A stretch of DNA of 64,000 nucleotides from UBA1479 sp048263775 (GTDB taxonomy: Bacteria; Pseudomonadota; Alphaproteobacteria; Rhodospirillales; Casp-alpha2). Within the stretch, counting starts at the first letter, position 1; every line of letters begins with the position of its first letter. Below the pieces are notes generated by a model. That model worked only from the letters and a program-made list of their open reading frames with translations, ran no database searches and was not told where the DNA came from. Positions 18,316-25,335 of the stretch are shown in pieces. The position numbers and the translations under genes were made by a program. The DNA lies in the NCBI GenBank assembly GCA_048263775.1, contig JBLXDU010000005.1, positions 269,028 to 333,027 on the forward strand. Reading direction: 5' to 3'.

Positions 18316-19716
18316 ATGGACGAAAGCAAAATCCACCGCATCGAGAAAGACACCATCGGCGAGGTCCGGGTGCCCGCCGAGAAGTACTGGGGGGCACAGA
18401 CCCAGCGCGCCCTGGAAAACTTCCCCATCGGCGAGGGCACCATGCCGACGGCGTTGATCCACGCCTTCGCACGGCAGAAACAGGCCGCCGCGCGGGCCAA
18501 CATGAAACTGGGCAAGCTGGATACCAAGATCGGTGACGCCATTGACCAGGCCGCCGGCGAGGTCGCGTCTGGCCAATGGGACGCCCATTTCCCCCTGCCC
18601 GTGTGGCAAACCGGGTCCGGCACCCAGACCAACATGAACTTGAACGAGGTCATCGCCAACCGGGCCATCGAAATCCTGGGCGGCACCTTGGGGTCGAAGG
18701 ATCCAGTGCATCCCAACGACCACGTCAACATGTCCCAGTCGTCCAACGACAGCATGCCGACGGCCATGCACATGGCCCTGGCGCTCGAATGCCACAACCG
18801 TCTGCTGCCGGCCCTTGAGGGCATGGAGGCCGCGCTTCTGGAGAAATCCAAGGCCTTCCACGACGTCATCAAGATCGGCCGCACCCATCTGCAGGATGCG
18901 ACGCCGCTCCGGCTCGGCTCCGAATTCGGCGCCTATGCCCACCAGACCCGCCAGAATATCGAACGCCTGCACAAATCCCTGGCGCAGATTTACGAACTGG
19001 CCCAGGGCGGCACCGCCGTGGGTTCGGGCATTAACGCGCCCAAGGGCTTCGATGCCGCCTTCTGCGCCGAGGCGGCGGAGCTGACCGGCCTGCCGTTCAA
19101 GCCCTGCCCGGACAAGTTCTATGCCCTGGCCGCCCATGACGCACTGGTCAACCTGTCGGGCAAGCTCAACACCATCGCCGTGACCAACCACAAGATCGCC
19201 GACGATATTCGGCTGCTCGCCTCGGGACCGCGTTCCGGCCTGGCGGAACTGATCCTGCCGGCGAATGAGCCCGGATCGTCGATCATGCCGGGCAAGGTCA
19301 ACCCGACCCAGGCGGAAGCCCTGACCCAGGTCGCCGCCCGCGTCATGGGCAACCATGTGACGGTGACCTTCGCGTCGAGCCACGGGCATCTGCAATTGAA
19401 TGTCTACAAGCCGGTGATCGTCGCCACGCATCTGGAATCCATCCGCCTACTGTCCGACGCCATGGCCAGTTTCACGGAACGCTGCCTGAAAGGCATCGAG
19501 CCCAACCGCGAGGTCATCACCCGCCATCTCAACAATTCGCTGATGCTGGTGACGGCGCTGAACCCGCATATCGGCTACGACAAGGCGGCCGAGATCGCCA
19601 AGAAGGCGCATAAGGACGGATCGACCCTGCGCGAAGCCGCAGAGGCCCTTGGCATCCTCACCGGCGCCGAATTCGACAAACTGGTCAATCCGAAGGATAT
19701 GCTGGGGGAAGACTGA
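18316..19716 (+). CDS. fumC: Class II fumarate hydratase FumC
   Basis: The 466-residue iron-independent fumarase shows the superfamily signature GSSIMPGKVNP, the TGSGTQTNMN active-site segment, the HPNDHVNMSQSSND motif and GRTHLQDATP. These distinguish FumC from aspartase together with overall length. It would keep the TCA cycle running when the oxygen-sensitive Fe-S fumarase is damaged or iron is scarce. GGGAGG lies 11 bases before the ATG at 18316. The gene follows fumA directly and precedes the small-enzyme run. Confidence 0.95.
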   Translation: MDESKIHRIEKDTIGEVRVPAEKYWGAQTQRALENFPIGEGTMPTALIHAFARQKQAAARANMKLGKLDTKIGDAIDQAAGEVASGQWDAHFPLPVWQTGSGTQTNMNLNEVIANRAIEILGGTLGSKDPVHPNDHVNMSQSSNDSMPTAMHMALALECHNRLLPALEGMEAALLEKSKAFHDVIKIGRTHLQDATPLRLGSEFGAYAHQTRQNIERLHKSLAQIYELAQGGTAVGSGINAPKGFDAAFCAEAAELTGLPFKPCPDKFYALAAHDALVNLSGKLNTIAVTNHKIADDIRLLASGPRSGLAELILPANEPGSSIMPGKVNPTQAEALTQVAARVMGNHVTVTFASSHGHLQLNVYKPVIVATHLESIRLLSDAMASFTERCLKGIEPNREVITRHLNNSLMLVTALNPHIGYDKAAEIAKKAHKDGSTLREAAEALGILTGAEFDKLVNPKDMLGED

Positions 19717-19744
19717 CCTCCACCGCGGTGCCGGATAACCTGCC

Positions 19745-20119
19745 ATGACAGAACAGTTTTTCGCGGTCCCGATCCTGCGCATCTTCGACGAGCCGAAGGC
19801 CCTGGCGTTCTACCGGGACTTCCTGGGGTTTCAGGTCGATTGGCGCCATCGCTTCGAGGACGGCACGCCGCTGTACATGCAGGTATCCCGGGGCGGCATG
19901 AAATTGCACCTGTCGGAACATCACGGCGACTGCACGCCGGGCGCGACCGTCTTCGTCGCCACGACGGGACTGGCGGATTATCATCAGACACTTGCCGGGA
20001 AAGATTATCCCTTCAACCGTCCGGGCCTGAGCCCGGCACCCTGGGGCGGTATGGTGATGGAGGTCACGGACCCCTTCGCCAACCGGTTACGCTTTTGGGA
20101 GGAGACCGAAACACAATGA
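19745..20119 (+). CDS. VOC-family protein (glyoxalase superfamily)
   Basis: The 124-residue protein has one vicinal-oxygen-chelate fold: VPILRIFDEPKALAFYRDFLGF at the start, MKLHLSEHHGD in the middle, and a C-terminal VTDPFANRLRFWE strand. The layout resembles bleomycin-resistance/glyoxalase proteins, including a putative metal-binding Glu near the end. The substrate is unknown. Its TGA overlaps the ATG of the following SDR gene by four bases, so the two are translationally coupled. Confidence 0.82.
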   Translation: MTEQFFAVPILRIFDEPKALAFYRDFLGFQVDWRHRFEDGTPLYMQVSRGGMKLHLSEHHGDCTPGATVFVATTGLADYHQTLAGKDYPFNRPGLSPAPWGGMVMEVTDPFANRLRFWEETETQ

Positions 20120-20856
20120 GCAGCGAAAAAACCACCATCATCACCGGCGCCAGCCGCGGCATCGGCCGGGCGGCGGCGATCCTGGCCGGCCAGGCCGGGC
20201 ATGCGGTCTGCGTCAACTACGTGTCCGACAAGACGGCCGCCGACGCCGTGGTCAAGGAAATCACCGATGCCGGCGGCAAGGCGATCGCCGTCGCCGCCGA
20301 CACCAGCGTCGAGGCCGACGTGATCCGCATGTTCGAGACCGTGGACAAGGAACTGGGCACCGTCACGGGCCTCGTCAGCAACGCCGGCATTCACGGGCCG
20401 CGCGGCCCGGTCAAGGCCCTGACCGCCGACGACATCCGCCGGGTCCTGGAGATCAACGTGCTGGGCCTGTTCCTTTGCGCCCAACAGGCAATCATGCGCA
20501 TGTCCACGGACAACGGCGGGACAGGCGGCGCCATCGTCAATATTTCCTCCGGCGCTGCCGTGATCGGCGCGCCCGGCGGCGGCGTGCTTTACGCCGCGTC
20601 CAAGGGGGCGGTGAACAGCTTTTCCACGGGCCTGGCCCAGGAAGTGATCGGCCAGGGCATCCGCGTCAACACGGTTGCCCCCGGCCTGACGGAAACGGAC
20701 ATGACCCGCGATACCCTGGAAAAACGTGTGCCGGGAACCCCCATGGGCCGGGCGGGAAAACCAGAGGAAATTGCCCAGGCCATCCTGTTCCTGCTGTCGG
20801 ACGCGGCCTCCTACATTGCCTGCGCCAATCTGCGCGTGTCTGGCGGTAAGCCTTGA
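20116..20856 (+). CDS. Short-chain dehydrogenase/reductase
   Basis: The 246-residue product has the classical SDR layout: cofactor motif TGASRGIG near residues 10-17, the NAG motif at about 94-96, a catalytic serine in NISSGAAVIG, and Y159/K163 in YAASKGA. A downstream VAPGLTETDM segment is also typical. These make it an NAD(P)-dependent oxidoreductase resembling glucose dehydrogenase/FabG-like enzymes; the substrate cannot be told. It overlaps its upstream VOC gene by four bases and the downstream GNAT gene by four bases. Confidence 0.9.
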   Translation: MSSEKTTIITGASRGIGRAAAILAGQAGHAVCVNYVSDKTAADAVVKEITDAGGKAIAVAADTSVEADVIRMFETVDKELGTVTGLVSNAGIHGPRGPVKALTADDIRRVLEINVLGLFLCAQQAIMRMSTDNGGTGGAIVNISSGAAVIGAPGGGVLYAASKGAVNSFSTGLAQEVIGQGIRVNTVAPGLTETDMTRDTLEKRVPGTPMGRAGKPEEIAQAILFLLSDAASYIACANLRVSGGKP

Positions 20857-21299
20857 AATGCGGCATCATCATCCGCGTCATGGACGCCGCCGATCTGGGC
20901 GTCGCGCGGAACCTGATGGCGCAACTGGGTTATGATATCACGGCAGACGACCTGGCGGCGCGCTTCGACACCGTGACGGGCGATGCCGACCATGCACTCC
21001 TGGTCGCCGAGCGGGGCGGCTTGCTCGTGGGCCTTGTGCACGTTTTCGCCCGCCCGGCCCTGGAAAAACCCGTGGAAGCGGTCATCCAATCCCTGGTGGT
21101 TGACGCTCGGGCGCGCGGCGCCGGGATCGGCCGTGCCCTCATGGACCGGGCCGAAGGCTGGGCGCGGGCGCGGGGCCTCGCCTCCGTCGCCCTCTACACC
21201 ACGCTGACCCGGGCCGATGCGCAGGCCTTCTACGCCCGCCTGGGCTACGGGGAAGTAGCGCAATCGGCCCTGCTGCGGAAATCCCTAGGCGCGGCATGA
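20853..21299 (+). CDS. GNAT-family N-acetyltransferase
   Basis: The 148-residue product has the GNAT acetyl-CoA site: a strand LVVDARARGAGIGRALM (the Q/RxxGxG/A-type loop) and a C-terminal ALYTTLTRADAQAFYARLGY segment. The acceptor is unknown. The frame opens with TTG at 20853, overlapping the SDR stop; an ATG at 20880 is an alternative start that would remove nine residues. Its TGA overlaps the ATG of the next gene. Confidence 0.85.
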   Translation: MKCGIIIRVMDAADLGVARNLMAQLGYDITADDLAARFDTVTGDADHALLVAERGGLLVGLVHVFARPALEKPVEAVIQSLVVDARARGAGIGRALMDRAEGWARARGLASVALYTTLTRADAQAFYARLGYGEVAQSALLRKSLGAA

Positions 21300-21925
21300 C
21301 CAGGATCGTCTTCACCGGCCCCAAGTCCGCCTCCCTGACCGTGGCCTTGGCGCACGGTGCCGGGGCCCCCATGGACAGCCCCTATATGGAGGCCTTCGCC
21401 GAAGGCCTGGCGGCGCGCGGGCTGCGGTGCGCCCGGTTCGAATTCCCCTATATGGCGCAGCGCCGCGACGACGGGAAAAAACGCCCGCCTAACCCAGCGC
21501 GGGTATTGCTGGCGACCTGGCGCGAGGTGATCGACGAGATCGGCTGCGAAAAACTGGTGATCGGCGGCAAGTCCATGGGCGGGCGCATGGCCTCCATGGT
21601 TGCGGCCGACTTGGAATCCGAAGGTAACCCGGTGCGCGGCGTGGTCTGCCTGGGTTATCCGTTTCATCCCCCGGGCAAGCCGGAAAAACTGCGCACGGAC
21701 CATCTGGAATCCCTGAAGACCAAGACCCTGATCTGCCAAGGTGCCCGCGACCCCTTCGGCACGGCCGAAGAGGTTCCCGCCTATCCCCTGTCAAAGGCCA
21801 TCCAGCTTGAATGGCTGGAAGACGGCGATCACGGGTTCAAACCGCGCAAGGCGTCGGGTAGAACGGAACAGCAGAACTGGGATGCGGCCCTCGACGCCAT
21901 CCAGGCGTTCTGCGCCAAACTGTAA
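21296..21925 (+). CDS. Alpha/beta hydrolase (KANL3/Tex30-like)
   Basis: The 209-residue protein has an early AHGAGAPMDSP oxyanion-type segment, the nucleophile elbow GKSMGG with S93, a candidate acidic residue in QGARDPFG, and histidine in DGDHGF. This arrangement resembles the KANL3/Tex30 group of small alpha/beta hydrolases found in many Proteobacteria. No substrate is known for the bacterial members that I can name. It overlaps the GNAT gene by four bases (ATGA) and precedes the second VOC gene by 13 bases. Confidence 0.82.
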   Translation: MTRIVFTGPKSASLTVALAHGAGAPMDSPYMEAFAEGLAARGLRCARFEFPYMAQRRDDGKKRPPNPARVLLATWREVIDEIGCEKLVIGGKSMGGRMASMVAADLESEGNPVRGVVCLGYPFHPPGKPEKLRTDHLESLKTKTLICQGARDPFGTAEEVPAYPLSKAIQLEWLEDGDHGFKPRKASGRTEQQNWDAALDAIQAFCAKL

Positions 21926-21938
21926 AGGAATGCCGGCC

Positions 21939-22355
21939 ATGACCGTTTCCGGACTCGATCATTTCAATCTTCGCGCCCAGGACATGGACGCCATGCGCGA
22001 CTTTTTCGTTGATGTCATCGGCCTGACGGTCGGCGAGCGGCCGAATTTCCCGTTTCCCGGATACTGGCTTTACGGCACGGAGGGATCGGGCGCCATCGTG
22101 CATCTGGTTCCCGGCGACCGGGAGCGCAATTACGTCGTCGGTCACGGTGCCGGCCAAGGCAACGGCGTCCAGGACGGCACCGGCGTGGTCGATCATCTGG
22201 CCTTCAAGGGCACGGATGCCGACGGCCTGATCGCGCGCCTGACGGCCCGCGGCATTGACCATACGGCACGCGAACTGCCCGGTGGTGCGGCGCGGCAGAT
22301 TTTCTGCGCCGGCCCCGAAGGCGTGATCATCGAGGTCGTGATCCCGACGCCCTAG
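21939..22355 (+). CDS. VOC-family dioxygenase-like protein
   Basis: The 138-residue VOC protein starts GLDHFNLRAQDMDAMRDFF and ends FCAGPEGVIIEVVIP, with VDHLAFKG in the middle. This gives the His, His and Glu positions used for metal binding in this fold (H in DHFN, H in DHLAF, E near the C terminus). The ATG at 21939 is chosen because AAAGGA sits about nine bases before it; the ATG at 21930 is too close. It ends the plus-strand run and its stop overlaps the stop of the convergent PhnB-like gene inside a shared CTAG. Confidence 0.84.
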   Translation: MTVSGLDHFNLRAQDMDAMRDFFVDVIGLTVGERPNFPFPGYWLYGTEGSGAIVHLVPGDRERNYVVGHGAGQGNGVQDGTGVVDHLAFKGTDADGLIARLTARGIDHTARELPGGAARQIFCAGPEGVIIEVVIPTP

Positions 22356-22837
22356 TCGTTTTCGGCGCACATGCCGCCTGCGGCCATGGCCTCTTCAAAT
22401 CCTTTCTGGATTTCCGCCTCCGTCAGGTCGCGGGTGTGGGTCATGATGCTCCACTGATGACCGAAGGGGTCTTCGACACTGCCCATGCGGTCGCCCCAGA
22501 ACATGTCCGAAACCGGCATCTTGGGCGTCGCCCCCGCGTCGACGGCGCGGGCGAAGGCGGCGTCGGCATCGCCCACATACAGCGTGATGGTACCGGTCAC
22601 CCCACCCAATGCCTTCGGGTCCTTGGTGCCCCATTGGGGGCTGGCGTCCGACATCATGATATGGGCGCCGCCGATGGTGATCTCCGCATGACCTAGGCGG
22701 TCCGTCCCCGGCAGGGGCAGGCGCATGACCTCGACCGCGCCGAAGGCCTTTTTATAGAATTCGATGGCCTGGGCCGCACCGTCGACGATGATGTAGGGCG
22801 TGACGGCGGTGTAACCGTCGGGGATCGGTTTGACCAT
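22352..22837 (-). CDS. PhnB-like VOC protein
   Basis: The 161-residue protein resembles the PhnB/YdfO-type VOC group: VTPYIIVDGAAQAIEFYKKAFGA at the start, HAEITIGGAHIMMSDASP in the middle, and VEDPFGHQWSIMTH near the end. Despite the name, PhnB-like proteins have no proven phosphonate role. GGAAGA precedes the ATG at 22837, which is preferred to the longer 22930 frame. It converges on the preceding VOC gene. Confidence 0.86.
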   Translation of the reverse strand: MVKPIPDGYTAVTPYIIVDGAAQAIEFYKKAFGAVEVMRLPLPGTDRLGHAEITIGGAHIMMSDASPQWGTKDPKALGGVTGTITLYVGDADAAFARAVDAGATPKMPVSDMFWGDRMGSVEDPFGHQWSIMTHTRDLTEAEIQKGFEEAMAAGGMCAEND

Positions 22838-22942
22838 GACAGTTCTTCCTTGATATAGAACAAAAAGGGAACATAAATCATTCCCACAAGGCTTGCAAGT
22901 GACCGAAATATGACGGCCCACCTGTCGCAAGGCGGGGGCGGT

Positions 22943-23578
22943 CTATTTTCCGGGCAGCTTCGGCGCGGTATCGCGGAAGCTCTGGACCGTCGTCATGTTC
23001 GTATACCAGGCCGACAGGTTTTCCAGGCCGGACAGCAGCTTCTGCCCCTCGGGTGTCATCTTCACGTAATAGATGGCGGGGGCCAGGAACAGGTCGGCCA
23101 GTGTCATGTCCTCACCGACCATCCACCGCTGACCGCGCAGTTCCTTGTCGACGACGGAAAGGTATTTTTCGATCTTCGGAAAATGCGCCTGAACCTCGCT
23201 TTCGTCGGCCCGCTTGCCTTGCATGGGGGCGATCAGGCGCGGGAAGATCAGGCCCTTGAACAGATTGGGATAGCCTTCGTCCAGGTACAGGCTGATGCGC
23301 TGGAACATATCCGCCTTTTCCACGGCGTCTCGCGGCTGAAGCTGCGGGTCCGAGGCATATTCCTCGTCGATATAGACGCAGATCGCCAGGGTTTCGTACA
23401 AATGCAGGTCGGCATCGCGGATGGCCGGCACCTTGCCGAAGGGATGCTCCTGCTTTTGCTCGTCGGAGCCGGGCATATATTCGTAGATGCGATAAGTTTC
23501 CTCCTTCTCCTCCAGGCACATGCGTACCGTTCGGGTGAAGGGGCTGATCGTGGTACCGTAGATCGTCAGATCCGACAT
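22943..23578 (-). CDS. Glutathione S-transferase family protein
   Basis: The 211-residue product has the thioredoxin-like N-terminal GST domain (LTIYGTTISPFTRTVRMCLEE, with GKVPAIRDADLHLYETLAI supplying the cis-Pro and glutathione-binding ES/T positions). An all-helical C-terminal domain with GEDMTLADLFLAPAI follows. GAGGAGG precedes the ATG at 23578. A detoxification or glutathione-dependent isomerase role is possible; the substrate is unknown. It is divergent from the RHH gene. Confidence 0.9.
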   Translation of the reverse strand: MSDLTIYGTTISPFTRTVRMCLEEKEETYRIYEYMPGSDEQKQEHPFGKVPAIRDADLHLYETLAICVYIDEEYASDPQLQPRDAVEKADMFQRISLYLDEGYPNLFKGLIFPRLIAPMQGKRADESEVQAHFPKIEKYLSVVDKELRGQRWMVGEDMTLADLFLAPAIYYVKMTPEGQKLLSGLENLSAWYTNMTTVQSFRDTAPKLPGK

Positions 23579-23672
23579 TGAAGCGGCCTCCTCGGGAAAT
23601 TTTTTTCGTGTTTAACGCGAAAAGAGTGCCGCGAGGCGGCCCGTACTGGCAAGGGAAAAGCACGTTACGCCG

Positions 23673-23915
23673 ATGACCAAAACCCTCTCTTCCCAATTCA
23701 GCCGCGATCCTACTCGCCTGGCCAAGCGCTCGGTCCTGGTTGCCGGTCATCACACCAGCCTGACTCTGGAAGATCTGTTCTGGGACTCCCTCAAGGAAAT
23801 TGCCGCGGCACGGGAGATATCCGTCAATGCCTTGGTCACGGAAATAGACGCCGGGCGCACGGGCAATTTATCCAGCGCTGTCCGCGTTTTTGTGCTGCAG
23901 ACCCTGCGGGATTAA
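23673..23915 (+). CDS. Ribbon-helix-helix protein (RHH_4)
   Basis: The 80-residue product matches the RHH_4 family: KRSVLVAGHHTSLTLEDLFWDSL, EIAAAREISVNALVTEID, and NLSSAVRVFVL. These are a basic strand that would lie in the DNA groove and two helices. Such small proteins are common in Rhodospirillales and may act as transcription regulators; no target is evident. Its stop overlaps the convergent small membrane-protein gene at TTAA. Confidence 0.85.
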   Translation: MTKTLSSQFSRDPTRLAKRSVLVAGHHTSLTLEDLFWDSLKEIAAAREISVNALVTEIDAGRTGNLSSAVRVFVLQTLRD

Positions 23916-24106
23916 CGCCTGCGCCGGCGCAGCCAGGCGGCCACCCCGAAACAACCCAACGCCGCAAGGGCGAACCCCGCGACCCGCATCAATCCCCGTG
24001 TCGGCATGTCGCCGTATTGCCAGGCGCCGCCGTCCCACCACAATCCGGCCGCTGCGGCCAGGGCCATAAGCGAAGTGAAGACGCCGATCCGCGCGACCCT
24101 TCTCAT
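23912..24106 (-). CDS. Small two-helix membrane protein
   Basis: The 64-residue product has two hydrophobic segments (about 8-23 and 40-58) and ends in a run of arginines. I do not recognise a family. Support for it being a gene is its ATGA overlap with the upstream alpha/beta hydrolase gene and its clean two-helix pattern. It may assist or anchor that hydrolase, which itself starts with a membrane segment. Confidence 0.6.
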   Translation of the reverse strand: MRRVARIGVFTSLMALAAAAGLWWDGGAWQYGDMPTRGLMRVAGFALAALGCFGVAAWLRRRRR

Positions 24107-25314
24107 GGCCGCACCTTTCCGTCGCCGTCGATGGCTTCCATAATGTGCTTCACCGCCCAGCGGGAAATCTTGTGCCGGGCATGGGTTTCGTCAAACAGCA
24201 CCTGATGGCTGCCGCCCAGGTTCCGGGCGGTTTCCGCGAGCAGGCCCGCGTACAGGGTTGGACGCGGGCCATAGAAACAACAGCGGTCGAAACGGTTGAA
24301 TATCTGCACCTGGCGACGGCCCGGGCGATCCGCCCCCATGACGGCGAGATCAAGCACCCCGGCAATGTCCGCCAAGCCCTCGACGATTTCCCGCGCGCTT
24401 TCCTCCTTGCCCCTAAGCAAGGCAAGCGGCAGCACCCCCGCCACGGGAAAGCTGGCGTCGATGCGCGGATCAAGGGCGGCGCTGACCAGGGTGATCCAAG
24501 CCCCCGACGAAACACCGATCATGGTTGTTCGTTTGAACGGGTGTTGCGCCAGGGCGTAATTAACAGCGATCACCGGCGGCAGAAAAGCCGCGCCCCAGTC
24601 CGTCGCAAAGCGGGCGTCCATCAGCGGCCCGGCACAATAGCGCCGCCAGTCGTAACAGGTATTGTCGCCGTAACCCGGCATGTTCATCGCGGCAACGGTA
24701 TAGCCGTCTTTAACCCATGCTTCGATCATCCGGTGCTGATCATGATAGGTCGCGGCCAACCCTTGCTGATAAAGGATCAGGCGCCCGTTGGGGGTTTCCG
24801 GGCGGAAATAGGCAATGGAATAGGGCCGCCAATTTTTGCTCAGGTAGCCGGTCAACTCGTCAATCCCGGCAAGATTTTGCCAATCCCTGTAGTAGGCCGC
24901 TTCACAGGCAAGCGCGCGCATGATGATCGTATCGGTCCGCGACAACAGGCGCACGACAGCCGGACCGGTCGGCGATAGGCAATCATGATGTGGGTCTGGG
25001 TTTTTCTCGACGTCACGCATCACCCACTGCGGCATCAGGCCACGGGGCAGGTCGGGCATCTTGAATATCCGCGCCACCAGATGCGCGCGTCGCTGGCGGA
25101 CGACATCGGCATCGCGAACGGTCAGCCATTCCGATGCAGGCAATGCGGCCATGTCCGTCGGGATGTGCTCAAACCGGGCATCGGCCCCCGGGGCTAGGCG
25201 CTTGATCGTAACCCGCGTGGGATCCCAATAATACAGCAACGCCAAAACGGCGCCGACCCCGAGGACCAAACCCAAGCCATCGAATAGTCGAGACAGTTGG
25301 GCCTGCCGCTTCAT
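24103..25314 (-). CDS. Membrane-anchored alpha/beta hydrolase
   Basis: The 403-residue protein has one N-terminal hydrophobic segment (about 12-29) and then an alpha/beta hydrolase domain. The nucleophile elbow is GVSSG with S269. A possible acidic residue lies in the NRFDRC segment, and histidine candidates occur near the C terminus (GSHQVLFDETHARH). Several cysteines in the periplasmic part suggest disulfides. I cannot assign a substrate. GGGAGA precedes the ATG at 25314. It lies 21 bases downstream of the AsmA gene and overlaps the small membrane-protein gene. Confidence 0.75.
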   Translation of the reverse strand: MKRQAQLSRLFDGLGLVLGVGAVLALLYYWDPTRVTIKRLAPGADARFEHIPTDMAALPASEWLTVRDADVVRQRRAHLVARIFKMPDLPRGLMPQWVMRDVEKNPDPHHDCLSPTGPAVVRLLSRTDTIIMRALACEAAYYRDWQNLAGIDELTGYLSKNWRPYSIAYFRPETPNGRLILYQQGLAATYHDQHRMIEAWVKDGYTVAAMNMPGYGDNTCYDWRRYCAGPLMDARFATDWGAAFLPPVIAVNYALAQHPFKRTTMIGVSSGAWITLVSAALDPRIDASFPVAGVLPLALLRGKEESAREIVEGLADIAGVLDLAVMGADRPGRRQVQIFNRFDRCCFYGPRPTLYAGLLAETARNLGGSHQVLFDETHARHKISRWAVKHIMEAIDGDGKVRP

Positions 25315-25335
25315 GTCGATCTCCCGAAGATCGTA

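Noticed and set aside
16887..18884. A 665-codon minus-strand open frame
   Set aside because: It is antisense to fumA and fumC, both of which show complete family motifs; long antisense frames are common in high-GC DNA.
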